DNA of 44,959 nucleotides, from positions 1 to 44,959 of the IMG/VR virus record IMGVR_UViG_3300005549_000013; one strand, written 5' to 3'. The notes under the pieces are model-generated. The model was not told the DNA's origin. It worked only from the letters and a program-made list of their open reading frames with translations, and made no database searches. The position numbers were made by a program, and so were the translations under genes. This document shows, one piece after another, positions 1-7,483 of this stretch (positions within the stretch are counted from its first letter, which is position 1; each line of letters begins with the position of its first letter). The DNA is from a virus.

Positions 1-153
1 CCGCACGATTGGAGCTCGCGCCGGCCGCGGCTGACCCGTGCGCAGATTGCCGCGATGCGGGCGCTGCGCGCGAAGGACGTCGCCTACAAAGTCCTGGCGA
101 TCGATTTCGGCGTGTCGGTGACGCACGCCTGGCGGGTGTGTCAATGGCGCTGA
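1..153 (+). CDS. HTH-like protein, 3' part of the ORF crossing the sequence ends
   Basis: Frame 1 is open from base 1 to a TGA at 151-153 and has no start of its own that keeps the whole domain; its start lies at 44807 or 44945 on the other end. The segment from LTRAQIAAMRALRAKDVAYK through LAIDFGVSVTHAWRV has the spacing of a helix-turn-helix of the resolvase/transposase type (polar helix, A-x-D-F-G-V-S turn, recognition helix). It probably binds DNA. The next gene starts at 144, inside its last codons, so the two are translationally coupled. It may be a regulator or small-terminase-like DNA binder; no specific family is recognised. Confidence 0.6.
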   Translation, partial: PHDWSSRRPRLTRAQIAAMRALRAKDVAYKVLAIDFGVSVTHAWRVCQWR

Positions 154-398
154 GCCCAGTGGTGCAAGCGCAGGTCGATGCGATGCGCGCCGAACTCCGG
201 CGTCGCAACGCCGAGCATGTGCCGCAGTATTCGATTGCGGGGCTGAAGCTCGAAGAAGTCGAGGACCTGGCGGCCGGGCTCGTGCCGCTGACCATCAAAG
301 CGCAGGCGCGCATGTTGCTCGATATCGAGGATCACCGGCGTCGGAATGCCGAGCGGCCGATCCGCACAAAGGCTCGTAAAGGAGAGACTCGCCGATGA
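144..398 (+). CDS. Hypothetical protein, 84 aa
   Basis: Start chosen at ATG 144, overlapping the stop of the preceding gene (151-153); the frame is open further upstream only as a shadow of that gene. The product is charged and mostly helical, begins MALSPVVQAQVDAMRAELRR and ends in a basic tail (TKARKGETRR). No known domain is recognised. It is tightly packed with its neighbours: its TGA (396-398) overlaps the ATG of the J-domain gene. Function unknown; position suggests a middle-gene role just before packaging functions. Confidence 0.6.
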   Translation: MALSPVVQAQVDAMRAELRRRNAEHVPQYSIAGLKLEEVEDLAAGLVPLTIKAQARMLLDIEDHRRRNAERPIRTKARKGETRR

Positions 399-1033
399 TT
401 GCGCAAAAGAAGGAAGCCCACCCCCTCAGTTGGCCCGAGGATTGGCCGCGCACGCGGCCGCAAGACCAACGCGTCATGGCGTCGTGGAAACGGACCGCCA
501 ATCAATACCGGGATGCGCTCGAAAAAGAACTCACGCGTATGCAGTCGCCGTCGTTCGTGATTTCCTCGAACGTCCCGCTCAACATGCGCGGCGCGATGAC
601 GCCCGGCGTCGAACCGCTCGATGTGGGCGTCGCCGTCTACTTCGCGCGCAAGGTCAAAGAAGATTTCGCGTGGCAGGATGCGCTCGGCATTCACAATCCG
701 GCGCCGACCGAGCAGCAGGTCGTCGAGGCGTATCGGCGTCTCGCGCAGCAGTACCACCCAGACCGCGGGGGCGACGTCGCGATGTTCCAGTCGGTGACGA
801 AACACCGGGACAACGCGCTCAACTGGATCAATCGGAAGACGAATCAGAACTTCGATTACGTGATCGCGTGCGACACGTTCAAGGAAGTGCGGCTGAACCT
901 GTGCGCGATCGTGCTGACGATCAAGGCCATCCGGCAGATCGAGCGCTGCGGGACGTCGAGCCTGCTCGAGCGCGCCTTCAAAGGCTTCGCGGCGCTGCCG
1001 GCGCATGTCGAGCCCGCGGCGGCAGCGCGATGA
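395..1033 (+). CDS. J-domain (DnaJ-like) protein
   Basis: A 212-residue protein with a J-domain signature at about residues 100-145: helix II reads EAYRRLAQQY and is followed directly by the invariant HPD at 121-123 and RGGD. J-domains stimulate the ATPase of Hsp70 (DnaK). This one lacks the Gly/Phe, zinc-finger and C-terminal peptide-binding parts of full DnaJ, so it would act as a stand-alone co-chaperone or host-DnaK recruiter. The N-terminal 95 and C-terminal 65 residues have no recognised domain. Start ATG 395 overlaps the previous stop (ATGA); its own stop overlaps the next ATG (1030). J-domain proteins of this size occur in other phages beside DNA-replication or packaging genes; the exact job here is inferred only. 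Confidence 0.8.
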   Translation: MIAQKKEAHPLSWPEDWPRTRPQDQRVMASWKRTANQYRDALEKELTRMQSPSFVISSNVPLNMRGAMTPGVEPLDVGVAVYFARKVKEDFAWQDALGIHNPAPTEQQVVEAYRRLAQQYHPDRGGDVAMFQSVTKHRDNALNWINRKTNQNFDYVIACDTFKEVRLNLCAIVLTIKAIRQIERCGTSSLLERAFKGFAALPAHVEPAAAAR

Positions 1034-1569
1034 GCGCCAGCAAGGAACTCGCGCGGATTGGCGACATCATCGACGCCGACATCGACCCGCGCCAGGACCG
1101 GATCGACGACCTCGAGCGGCAGGTCGCCAAACTGCGCGGTGAGCTCTCCGACGCGCGCCACGAACTGACGCGCGTCCGCGAGAATACAAACCGGGCGCTG
1201 ACCGCGCTCCGGCAGCAACTCTCGCCGCTCTATCGCGCGCTGCAGCGCCTCTTCGGCGAGCTCGAGGACGCCGGCGTGCCCGATGGCCCGGCCGCGTGGT
1301 CCGGTCCGCCGCCGGCGGGAACGGGCGCGACGTCGGCGGGGGCGATCGATCCGCGGACGGCCGCGATCTGGGAGACGTGGAAATCGCGACTCGGCTTGGG
1401 ATGTGCGGCGGTGATCGATGCACTGCTGCTGCAGCCGAACCTCAACACGACGCAGTTAGCGATCGCGATCGGCAAGAACCGGAACACGATCCCGAATCTG
1501 ATTTACAAATTGAATCAGGCCGGGCTGATCGACAAAAACGGCAATCGCTTTTCGCTGAAGCAACTATGA
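1030..1569 (+). CDS. Coiled-coil protein with C-terminal winged-helix-like domain
   Basis: A 179-residue protein started at ATG 1030 (ATGA overlap with the J-domain gene). Residues about 20-80 form a heptad-like helix rich in E, R, L ([20 protein letters not shown]), a probable coiled coil for oligomerisation. A Gly/Ala/Pro linker follows at about 88-110. The last 65 residues ([20 protein letters not shown], then [18 protein letters not shown]) have the pattern of a winged helix: a helix, a short turn, a recognition helix and a KNGNRF wing. It likely binds DNA as a multimer. No exact family is named; a regulator or a packaging-associated DNA binder are both possible. Confidence 0.7.
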   Translation: MSASKELARIGDIIDADIDPRQDRIDDLERQVAKLRGELSDARHELTRVRENTNRALTALRQQLSPLYRALQRLFGELEDAGVPDGPAAWSGPPPAGTGATSAGAIDPRTAAIWETWKSRLGLGCAAVIDALLLQPNLNTTQLAIAIGKNRNTIPNLIYKLNQAGLIDKNGNRFSLKQL

Positions 1570-1718
1570 CCTGCAAGAGCGTCGGTCTCCACGGCACGAT
1601 CCCCGGCCATTGCCCCGGCCGAGGACGCCACCGATTGACGCGCTGGGAGCGTCGGTCCCGAACGCTGCAGATTCGGGACAACGTCGATCGCTCACTCACG
1701 AACGGAGGCAGCCCATGA
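1566..1718 (+). CDS. Possible small Arg-rich protein, 50 aa
   Basis: This frame starts at an ATG (1566) overlapping the previous stop as ATGA and ends at a TGA (1716-1718) overlapping the ATG at 1715, so it fits exactly between two genes. The product begins [20 protein letters not shown], has two Cys and is very basic ([14 protein letters not shown]-like). No family is recognised. The support is the perfect double overlap; codon choice is not strongly coding-like. It could equally be a 145-base spacer. Confidence 0.35.
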   Translation: MTCKSVGLHGTIPGHCPGRGRHRLTRWERRSRTLQIRDNVDRSLTNGGSP

Positions 1719-1912
1719 CGACGGAGAAAAAACCCGCGCAGACCACCCAGACTACGCAGCAACCGGTCAGCGGCGCAGGCCAGACCGACGCCGGCCGCGC
1801 GGCGAAGCGGACGCAGCTCCGGAGCGCGCTCGAGAAGCAAGGGCTCGCGCCGGCTCAGGTCGACGCCGCGCTCGCCGACGTCGAAAATATCGTGTGGGGG
1901 ACCGCCACGTAG
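1715..1912 (+). CDS. Hypothetical small acidic/Thr-Gln-rich protein, 65 aa
   Basis: Start ATG 1715 is chosen because GGAGG lies at 1704-1708; the frame is open upstream but without such a site. The N-terminal 30 residues are low complexity (Thr, Gln, Lys), probably disordered, followed by a helical segment [20 protein letters not shown]. No recognised domain. Located directly before the collagen-like fibre gene. Confidence 0.55.
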   Translation: MTTEKKPAQTTQTTQQPVSGAGQTDAGRAAKRTQLRSALEKQGLAPAQVDAALADVENIVWGTAT

Positions 1913-1928
1913 GACGCTCGAGATCGCC

Positions 1929-2786
1929 ATGCCGCGCGAGATTGGACCGAAAGGCCCGCAAGGCCCGCCTGGTGCGCAAGGGCCAGTCGGTCCGACCGGG
2001 GCGACTGGCGCCACCGGTGCTACGGGGGCGACGGGTGCAACGGGGGCGCAAGGCCCGCCCGGCGATCCCGTCGCGGCACGGTCGGAGACCGGCACAGGCG
2101 CCATTACCGCGCTGACGTTGCCGACGGGCAATGGCGATCTCATCGTCTACTTCGACAACACGTCAGCCGCCGATGTGCAGGGCATCACCGCAGGGCAGGC
2201 GAATCAACGGCTCACATTGATCTCACGCGCGGCCGGGCAAGTGAATCTCTACCACCAGCACGCGAGCGCCTCGGCCGCCAACCGGATGATCAACACGGTC
2301 ACGAGCGGCCTGACGCCGCTGGCCGCCGGCGCGGGCACGGCGACGCTCGTCTATGACAGTACGAACTCACGCTGGCGGCTGGCGACGCATCGACAGGGCA
2401 AGCCGATCAGCGTCGCGTACACCTCGACTGACTACACCGCGGATTCCGGAACGTGGACCGTCGACAGCGGCGACCTCCTGACCTACACCTACGAAGTCAC
2501 GGGCGGCGCGGTGGAAGTGCAGTTAGTCACGACGAACACGACGACGAGCGGCGTCGGTGTCGGGCTGTTCGTGCTCATTCCGAACGGCTACACGGTGCCA
2601 ACCAACGGCGTGGCGAACACCGAAGCGGCGGTCACCTCGAATGCCGTGAGCACGTCGGGCGTCGCGCAAGTCAACAACAGCGTGAGCACGACGAAGATGC
2701 GGATTCTCCGGCAGGATTTCACGTCCTGGCCGAATGGCACGAACAACAACGGCGCGTCTTACACGCTGAAGTTTCCGGTGGATTGA
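1929..2786 (+). CDS. Collagen-like tail fibre / appendage protein
   Basis: A 285-residue protein with about 14 uninterrupted Gly-X-Y triplets at residues 6-47, including five successive GAT units encoded by near-identical repeats around 1995-2045. Phage collagen-like segments form trimeric stalks in fibres and head decorations. The remaining 240 residues are Thr/Ser/Asn-rich and beta-strand-like ([20 protein letters not shown]), fitting a trimeric head domain that could contact the host surface. The next gene begins at the base after its stop. Its location upstream of the terminase genes, far from the tailspike at 31273, suggests either a second appendage or a head fibre. Function inferred from composition. 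Confidence 0.75.
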   Translation: MPREIGPKGPQGPPGAQGPVGPTGATGATGATGATGATGAQGPPGDPVAARSETGTGAITALTLPTGNGDLIVYFDNTSAADVQGITAGQANQRLTLISRAAGQVNLYHQHASASAANRMINTVTSGLTPLAAGAGTATLVYDSTNSRWRLATHRQGKPISVAYTSTDYTADSGTWTVDSGDLLTYTYEVTGGAVEVQLVTTNTTTSGVGVGLFVLIPNGYTVPTNGVANTEAAVTSNAVSTSGVAQVNNSVSTTKMRILRQDFTSWPNGTNNNGASYTLKFPVD

Positions 2787-3179
2787 ATGGCGGCTTTCTA
2801 CATTACGCTCACGACGACGCGCCCGACGATGCCGGATCCCGAGGCGCTCAACGCCGCAGTCCGCACGGCAACCGGCGACGCGACAGCCATCCTCGTGTTC
2901 GATCCGCTCGGTACTGGCGCGTGGCGAGGGAAGAAAGCCACGGCATGGACGGCCCCGCAGATCACCGCCGCGCAGAACGCGCTCGATACGACGGTCGCCG
3001 ATACGCCGCAGCGCGCCGCGCAGCGCGAGATCGACAAGATGCCGATCGCGACGAAAGCGTTGCTGTTGACGTTGCTCGACCAGATCAATCAACTCCGGAC
3101 GCAGCCGACGACGACCTTTGCATCCGTCACGCCGGCGCAAGCCCTGCAGGCCGTCCGCGACAAGGCGGGCACGCTCTGA
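2787..3179 (+). CDS. Hypothetical protein, 130 aa, paired with the collagen-like fibre
   Basis: ATG 2787 follows immediately after the TGA of the fibre gene, so the pair is probably co-translated. The product has an N-terminal strand-rich part (MAAFYITLTTTRPTMPDPEA), a middle DPLGTGAWRGKKATAW segment and a helical C-terminal half (KMPIATKALLLTLLDQINQL). No recognised domain. It could be a chaperone or an adaptor of the fibre; this is suggested by adjacency only. Confidence 0.6.
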   Translation: MAAFYITLTTTRPTMPDPEALNAAVRTATGDATAILVFDPLGTGAWRGKKATAWTAPQITAAQNALDTTVADTPQRAAQREIDKMPIATKALLLTLLDQINQLRTQPTTTFASVTPAQALQAVRDKAGTL

Positions 3180-3184
3180 CTCCT

Positions 3185-3772
3185 ATGCCGAGGAAGCGGC
3201 AACCCATCACGACGCCGAAACTGCGAGGCAAGCGCCCGGCCGCCGCGCTGCTGCCCGAGCGCCTCGAGCAGCTTGTCGAGTCACAGCAACACTTCGTCCT
3301 CGAGTACCTGAGCAACGGCTACAACGCAACCGAGGCCTACGCGCAGGCGCACCCGGCCGCGAAACGCACGACGGCGGCCGCCGAGGGCTATCGCCTGCTG
3401 CGACATCCGGCGATCGCGGCGATCATCCAACGCGAGGAACGGAAGCGATGGACGCGCTTACAGATGGACGGCGATGAAGCGCTCGGCTTGATCTCGCTCG
3501 TGGCGCGCGCCGACATCGCCGAGGCTTTCGATGAGAAGGGCGAGCTCCGGCCGGTGCGCGAGTGGCCGAAGGATCTCCGGCTGTGTGTGAAGAGCATCCG
3601 GCCGGGCGCGTTCGGCGACACGCTCGTGTTCTACGACGCGCTGCACGCGCGCGAGATCATGGCGCAGGTCGCCGGCCGGCTGAAACCGGAGGGGTCGATT
3701 GCGGCGAGTCTGGCGACGCTCGCGCAGCTCCTGACCGGGCAATACGATCCCGACGAGGACCGCGAGGACTAA
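3185..3772 (+). CDS. terS: Terminase small subunit
   Basis: A 195-residue protein started at ATG 3185. Residues about 30-85 contain the pattern of the terminase_2/small terminase family: QHFVLEYLSNGYNATEAYAQ, a helix-turn-helix that recognises the packaging site, followed by the conserved RHPAIAAIIQREERKR helix. The C-terminal half (DIAEAFDEKGELRPVREWPK and following) matches the typical beta/oligomerisation part. The acidic tail (PDEDRED) may contact the large subunit. The family binds concatemeric phage DNA and loads the TerL motor. The large subunit gene lies 1.3 kb downstream at 5061, with three small genes between them. Confidence 0.85.
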   Translation: MPRKRQPITTPKLRGKRPAAALLPERLEQLVESQQHFVLEYLSNGYNATEAYAQAHPAAKRTTAAAEGYRLLRHPAIAAIIQREERKRWTRLQMDGDEALGLISLVARADIAEAFDEKGELRPVREWPKDLRLCVKSIRPGAFGDTLVFYDALHAREIMAQVAGRLKPEGSIAASLATLAQLLTGQYDPDEDRED

Positions 3773-4045
3773 ATGCATCGCACGTTCACACGGGACGATC
3801 GCGTCGCCATCGGGGAATTAGTCAGCGCGGCGACCAACATCTGCGCGGTGTCGAAGAATCGCGCCGTGTTCGCGCTTGGGGCGCTCCTCGCTGAGCGGGC
3901 GGCGAATATCTGGCGGGGCGAGAGCAGGCCGTACGTGGCTACGATCGCGGAACTGCGCACGTTCGCCAAGACGTGGGACGTCGGGACACGAGCGGCGTTC
4001 AATCCGAAGAAACGACACGGGCGGACTCGGCGGAAGCAGCGCTGA
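3773..4045 (+). CDS. Hypothetical basic protein, 90 aa
   Basis: Begins at the base after the terS stop. The protein has a helical N-terminal two thirds (GELVSAATNICAVSKNRAVF) and a strongly basic tail (KKRHGRTRRKQR) suited to nucleic-acid contact. No recognised family. Its TGA (4043-4045) overlaps the next ATG at 4045. Confidence 0.55.
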   Translation: MHRTFTRDDRVAIGELVSAATNICAVSKNRAVFALGALLAERAANIWRGESRPYVATIAELRTFAKTWDVGTRAAFNPKKRHGRTRRKQR

Positions 4046-4230
4046 TGCCGACCGACCGATTGCCGCATCCGCTCACCTACGGCCGACACGAGTGCCATGA
4101 CTACGCGCCGCCCTGGTTTACCGGCCGCTGGCGCGATTGGCATCGCGGGCACGGTTGTCGCCTCGATGACGGCAAGCCTCGCAGTGACGAAGCCATCCGT
4201 GAGATTCAGGCGCACGAAGTAGCGGAGTAA
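4045..4230 (+). CDS. Hypothetical His/Trp-rich protein, 61 aa
   Basis: ATG 4045 overlaps the previous stop as TGATG; this is preferred over the open frame further upstream. The short product is rich in His and Trp (YGRHECHDYAPPWFTGRWRD), with two Cys; it could bind a metal but no canonical pairs of Cys are present. No recognised family. Confidence 0.5.
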   Translation: MPTDRLPHPLTYGRHECHDYAPPWFTGRWRDWHRGHGCRLDDGKPRSDEAIREIQAHEVAE

Positions 4231-4235
4231 CCTCG

Positions 4236-4934
4236 ATGCCGACTGACATGCTCGACCTGACGCGCGTCACTTTCGTCGGCGGCTCGCCGTCGATCGCGAC
4301 TTGGCCGATCACCTCCGAGATCACCGAGTTCGCCATTCGGCCGGGGACGCTGCACGTGCGCCACACCAAAGAAGGCGCGTGGCCCGATGTCCCGTACGAG
4401 ACGACAACGCAGGAAGCGACCGTTTACGTGTTCCTGCAGATCAATGGCATCTGGTACGGCACCGGCGCCGAGCGGCTGCGCCCGAATCAGCAGAACAAAC
4501 CGGAACCGCTCGACGTCGGCGACTGGCTGCGCGAGTGGCTGTATAGCGACGTCTGGCATCCGATGACGCGCTACACCCCGACGCCCGGCGAGATCGTCGG
4601 CGTGGCGATCGCGGCCGGCAACGAGCGCGTCGCCGACGTGGCGCCTGTGCAGGAACGCACGCCGACGTATCTCCTCGCATGGCCCGAGCCCAACGGGCGC
4701 GAGTATCCGCCGTGGGCGACGGCTGCCGCGTCGACGCCGGTGCCGCCGACACCGCCCGGGCCGTCGGCCGACCTCGAGCTCGCCGCGCGGCTCGATGTCA
4801 TCGAGACGGAGCTCCGCGAGATCAAGGCGCTCCTGCAGCAGCCGCCGGCGTATCGCGCGAGCGCGCAGTTGCCCGGCTGGCTGGGGGGAAAAACGAGCAT
4901 CGTCGCGACGCCGGTGCCGCGCGACGGGCAATGA
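4236..4934 (+). CDS. Hypothetical protein with beta-rich N-terminal domain
   Basis: A 232-residue protein. Residues 15-150 look like one globular, beta-rich domain (ITEFAIRPGTLHVRHTKEGA, then ATVYVFLQINGIWYGTGAER, then GEIVGVAIAAGNERVA). The last part is a Pro/Ala linker (about 165-180) and a helix (ELAARLDVIETELREIKALL) with coiled-coil character. No signal peptide, no recognised catalytic motif. Proteins of this general type are seen in metagenomic phages without a function. As no endolysin is recognised anywhere in the genome, it is a candidate for an unrecognised lytic or surface-binding protein, but nothing in the sequence shows this. Confidence 0.6.
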   Translation: MPTDMLDLTRVTFVGGSPSIATWPITSEITEFAIRPGTLHVRHTKEGAWPDVPYETTTQEATVYVFLQINGIWYGTGAERLRPNQQNKPEPLDVGDWLREWLYSDVWHPMTRYTPTPGEIVGVAIAAGNERVADVAPVQERTPTYLLAWPEPNGREYPPWATAAASTPVPPTPPGPSADLELAARLDVIETELREIKALLQQPPAYRASAQLPGWLGGKTSIVATPVPRDGQ

Positions 4935-5060
4935 TGCCGCCGTGTTCGGTTCTACAACTGACCAATAATGATGATCATCCCCGGACTGCTTCAAAGGGAT
5001 AGCCGGCGATCGGCAGCGACCGGCCGCGCGACGTTCGTGGTGCGCGTCTTGCCGTGAGCC

Positions 5061-6554
5061 ATGGGTAGACTCGCCCGCGCGCGCGACACCTTACTCCGCT
5101 GGAAAGCGGATCCCGTCGCGATGGTCCGCGAAGAATTCAAAGCTGAACCCGAGCCGTACCAAGCCGAGGCCCTGCAGGCGTTCGCGAATCCGGCCATCGA
5201 GCGGATCGCGATGAAGTCCTGCAAGGGGCCGGGCAAAACGACCACGCTCGCCTGGATGGGCCTGAACTTCATGGCGACGCGCCCCTACCCGCGCCTCGGC
5301 TCGACCTCGATCACCGGCGACAATCTCAATGACAACCTGTGGCCCGAGATCGCGAAGTGGCACCAGCGATCGGCCTTCTTCACGCAAAACTTTCATTGGA
5401 CGAAAACCCGCTACGTCTATAAGGAGTCGCCGGAAACGTGGTTTTGGTCCGCGCGCTCGTGGCCGAAGCACGCCGACGCCGAACGCCAGGCAGACACGCT
5501 CGCCGGCCTGCACTCGGATCACGTCGCGTTTCTGATCGATGAGAGCGGCGGCATTCCACAAGCCGTGATGACGACCGCCGAGGCTGTGCTCGCGACCGGC
5601 GTCGAATGTAAAGTTGTGCAGGCCGGCAACCCGACGCACACGACTGGCCCGCTGCATCGCGCGTGCACGGTCGACCGGCATCTCTGGCACCTCATCACGA
5701 TCACCGGCGATCCCGACAATCCCAAGCGCTCGAGCCGCATCAAACTCGCGTGGGCGCGTCAGCAGATCGCCAGCTACGGGCGTGACAACCCGTGGGTGTT
5801 GGTCAACGTCTTCGGCGAATTCCCGCCGTCGTCGATCAACGCGCTCCTCGGCGTCGAAGAAGTGCAACGCGCGATGGAGCGGCATCTTCGGGCCGATGCC
5901 TACCAGTGGGCGCAGAAGCGGCTCGGCGTCGACGTCGCCCGGTTCGGGGACGATCGCTCGGTCATCTTCCCGCGGCAGGGCCTCGCGAGTTTCCGGCCGG
6001 TCATCATGCGCAACGCGCGCACGACCGACATCGCCGCGCGCGTGATGATGGCCGAGCGTCGGTGGAAGTCCGAGCTCACCTTCGTCGACGATACCGGCCA
6101 TTGGGGACACGGCGTCATCGACAACCTGCTCGCCTCGGGCAGCCATCCGATCGCGCTCGTGTACCACAGCAAGGCACTGTCGCCGCGCTACAAGAACCGG
6201 CGCTGCGAATTCTGGCTGAAGGGCGCCGACGCGATTCGGGATGGCGCCGCGCTGCCGCCGCTGCCCGAGATGGTCGCCGAGCTCACGGAACCGACCTTTA
6301 CATTCGTCAACGGCGTGTTCGTGCTCGAGGAAAAACAGCAGGTCAAGGATCGGATCGGCCGCTCGCCGGATCTCGCCGACGCCTACTTTCAGACCTACGC
6401 GATCGACGACATGCCGGCCGACATGCTCGAGAAGTTGAAACACCACCCGGCCGCCCGCCGGCATTTCGATCCCTACGCGCAGCCGGCGACGGATGAGGCT
6501 GACGACGGGGTCGGACGGGTGGCGTTCGATTTCGATCCGTTGGGCGTACGCTGA
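5061..6554 (+). CDS. terL: Terminase large subunit (packaging ATPase/nuclease)
   Basis: A 497-residue motor protein. The N-terminal ATPase has a Walker A at about 52-61 (MKSCKGPGKT, a G-P-G-K-T variant) and a Walker B with catalytic Glu at 156-161 (AFLIDE). The C-terminal RNase-H-like nuclease begins near 285 with the conserved Asp 291 in GVDVARFGDD. Length fits the family. TerL cuts concatemeric DNA and pumps it through the portal using ATP. There is no strong ribosome-binding site directly before ATG 5061, and 126 bases of apparently non-coding DNA precede it, so translation may be modest or the start may be elsewhere nearby. Confidence 0.93.
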   Translation: MGRLARARDTLLRWKADPVAMVREEFKAEPEPYQAEALQAFANPAIERIAMKSCKGPGKTTTLAWMGLNFMATRPYPRLGSTSITGDNLNDNLWPEIAKWHQRSAFFTQNFHWTKTRYVYKESPETWFWSARSWPKHADAERQADTLAGLHSDHVAFLIDESGGIPQAVMTTAEAVLATGVECKVVQAGNPTHTTGPLHRACTVDRHLWHLITITGDPDNPKRSSRIKLAWARQQIASYGRDNPWVLVNVFGEFPPSSINALLGVEEVQRAMERHLRADAYQWAQKRLGVDVARFGDDRSVIFPRQGLASFRPVIMRNARTTDIAARVMMAERRWKSELTFVDDTGHWGHGVIDNLLASGSHPIALVYHSKALSPRYKNRRCEFWLKGADAIRDGAALPPLPEMVAELTEPTFTFVNGVFVLEEKQQVKDRIGRSPDLADAYFQTYAIDDMPADMLEKLKHHPAARRHFDPYAQPATDEADDGVGRVAFDFDPLGVR

Positions 6555-6581
6555 GATTGATCCTCATGCGATGATGTCCCG

Positions 6582-6681
6582 ACAACGTTGTGAGGCCGTC
6601 TAGCTAACGGCTCCTCACGCCAAAGACTCAGGCAACGGCCCGCTCTCTGTGCACAGCGGAGGGCGGGCCGTTTGTCTTTGG
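6582..6681 (+). ncRNA. Structured RNA element between terL and the GNAT gene
   Basis: Two strong hairpins fill this spacer. The first pairs 6590-6599 with 6607-6618 (GTGAGG-CCGT against ACGG-CT-CCTCAC, one 2-base bulge). The second pairs CCAAAGAC (6620-6627) with GTCTTTGG (6674-6681) and, inside it, 6634-6647 with 6659-6672 (14 pairs, one G-U). Because the T-rich segment is itself base-paired, this is not a simple terminator. A perfect 10-base palindrome ACAACGTTGT lies at 6582-6591. The single-stranded words CGCCAAAG and ACTCAGGCAACGG recall conserved parts of the glycine riboswitch, but its P3 helix is absent, so no riboswitch is called. Confidence 0.5.
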
Positions 6682-6699
6682 GGAGACGAACGAGAACCG

Positions 6700-7380
6700 A
6701 TGCGCGCCGTACTGCGTGAAGCGACGCTCGAAGACACGCCGGCCCTGGTGCGCATGGCCGAACACTTCATCCGCGGCACGGCGTACGCCGATCTCTTGAC
6801 CTTCAACGAGCCGGCGATTCACACGCTGATCGCGCTCGTCCTCGGGCACGGCGTGATCTACGTCACAGAGATTGACCGCGCGCTCGTCGGGATGATCGCG
6901 ATCGTCGCACTTCCTCATCCGGTCACCGGCGAGCTCTACGCCGATGAACTCGCGTGGTGGGTCGAACCGGCCTATCGCGGGACCTCAGTCGGGCCGCATC
7001 TCCTCGATGCGGCGGAGCGCTGGGCACTCGCGCGCGGCGCCGCCATGATGAAAATGATTGCGCCGGTCGGCTCGAGCGTCGGCGCCTACTACCTGCGACG
7101 CGGATATCGGCCCATCGAAATCGCGTACGGAAAGGTGCTCCATGGCCGCGTTCTCCACCTTGGCGCTGATCGGGTTGGGGCTGGCCGGCGGGATGGCGGC
7201 CTCGAACCTGATGAACCGCGGGCAGAACCGCTCGAATCAACCGGCACCGGTCGAGGGCGAGGGCCTCATCATGCCGCGCAACCCGACGCCGCCGATCGAT
7301 ACGTCGCAGGCACGCAGCCAGGCGACCACGGCGGCGAAAACGGCCGCCGAGCGGCAACGCAAACGCGCGGCCGCGGGTAG
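6700..7380 (+). CDS. GNAT-family N-acetyltransferase with overprinted C-terminal tail
   Basis: Start ATG 6700 has GGGGAGA about 12 bases upstream. Residues 1-147 form a complete GNAT fold: MRAVLREATLEDTPALVRMA (beta1/alpha1), GVIYVTEIDRALVGMIAIVA, then the acetyl-CoA loop region WVEPAYRGTSVGPHLLDAAE and the final YYLRRGYRPIEIAYGK. It would transfer an acetyl group from acetyl-CoA to an unknown amine. GNAT genes are common between terL and portal genes in related podoviruses. Oddly, no stop follows the domain: the frame runs 80 more codons through the next gene (7142-7380), adding a Gly/Arg-rich tail that looks like a by-product of overlap. Total 226 residues. Confidence 0.8.
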   Translation: MRAVLREATLEDTPALVRMAEHFIRGTAYADLLTFNEPAIHTLIALVLGHGVIYVTEIDRALVGMIAIVALPHPVTGELYADELAWWVEPAYRGTSVGPHLLDAAERWALARGAAMMKMIAPVGSSVGAYYLRRGYRPIEIAYGKVLHGRVLHLGADRVGAGRRDGGLEPDEPRAEPLESTGTGRGRGPHHAAQPDAADRYVAGTQPGDHGGENGRRAATQTRGRG

Positions 7381-7480
7381 CACGTTGTTGGCGGCCGTTC
7401 CGGGGGGCGCCGGTGCGCCGATGGCGGGCCGCTCCGGCCGCGCGGTTCTCGCGCCGCAAACTCTGATCGGTAGTTACTGA
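7142..7480 (+). CDS. Small membrane-anchored virion-cluster protein
   Basis: A 112-residue protein starting at ATG 7142 inside the GNAT reading frame. Residues 2-22 (AAFSTLALIGLGLAGGMAAS) are a Gly/Ala-rich hydrophobic helix, probably a membrane segment or buried helix. The rest is polar with a Lys/Arg/Ala-rich helix (TTAAKTAAERQRKRAAAGST) and a Gly-rich end. Codon choice in this frame matches the other phage genes, so it is the real gene in the overlap. Small proteins at this position, just before the portal gene, are found in T7-like phages but have no assigned function. Confidence 0.65.
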   Translation: MAAFSTLALIGLGLAGGMAASNLMNRGQNRSNQPAPVEGEGLIMPRNPTPPIDTSQARSQATTAAKTAAERQRKRAAAGSTLLAAVPGGAGAPMAGRSGRAVLAPQTLIGSY

Positions 7481-7483
7481 GCG

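Noticed and set aside
1990-2055. CRISPR-like short repeat array
   Set aside because: The repeats are in-frame Gly-Ala-Thr codons of the collagen-like segment with no spacers.
4931-5002. A 23-codon ORF in the gap before terL
   Set aside because: Short, no ribosome-binding site, no composition signal. The gap 4935-5060 shows nothing else that I can support.
6634-6681. Rho-independent terminator after terL
   Set aside because: A 14-pair stem is followed by TGTCTTT, but that T-rich segment pairs with CCAAAGAC upstream, and the run is interrupted. It is described as a structured RNA instead.
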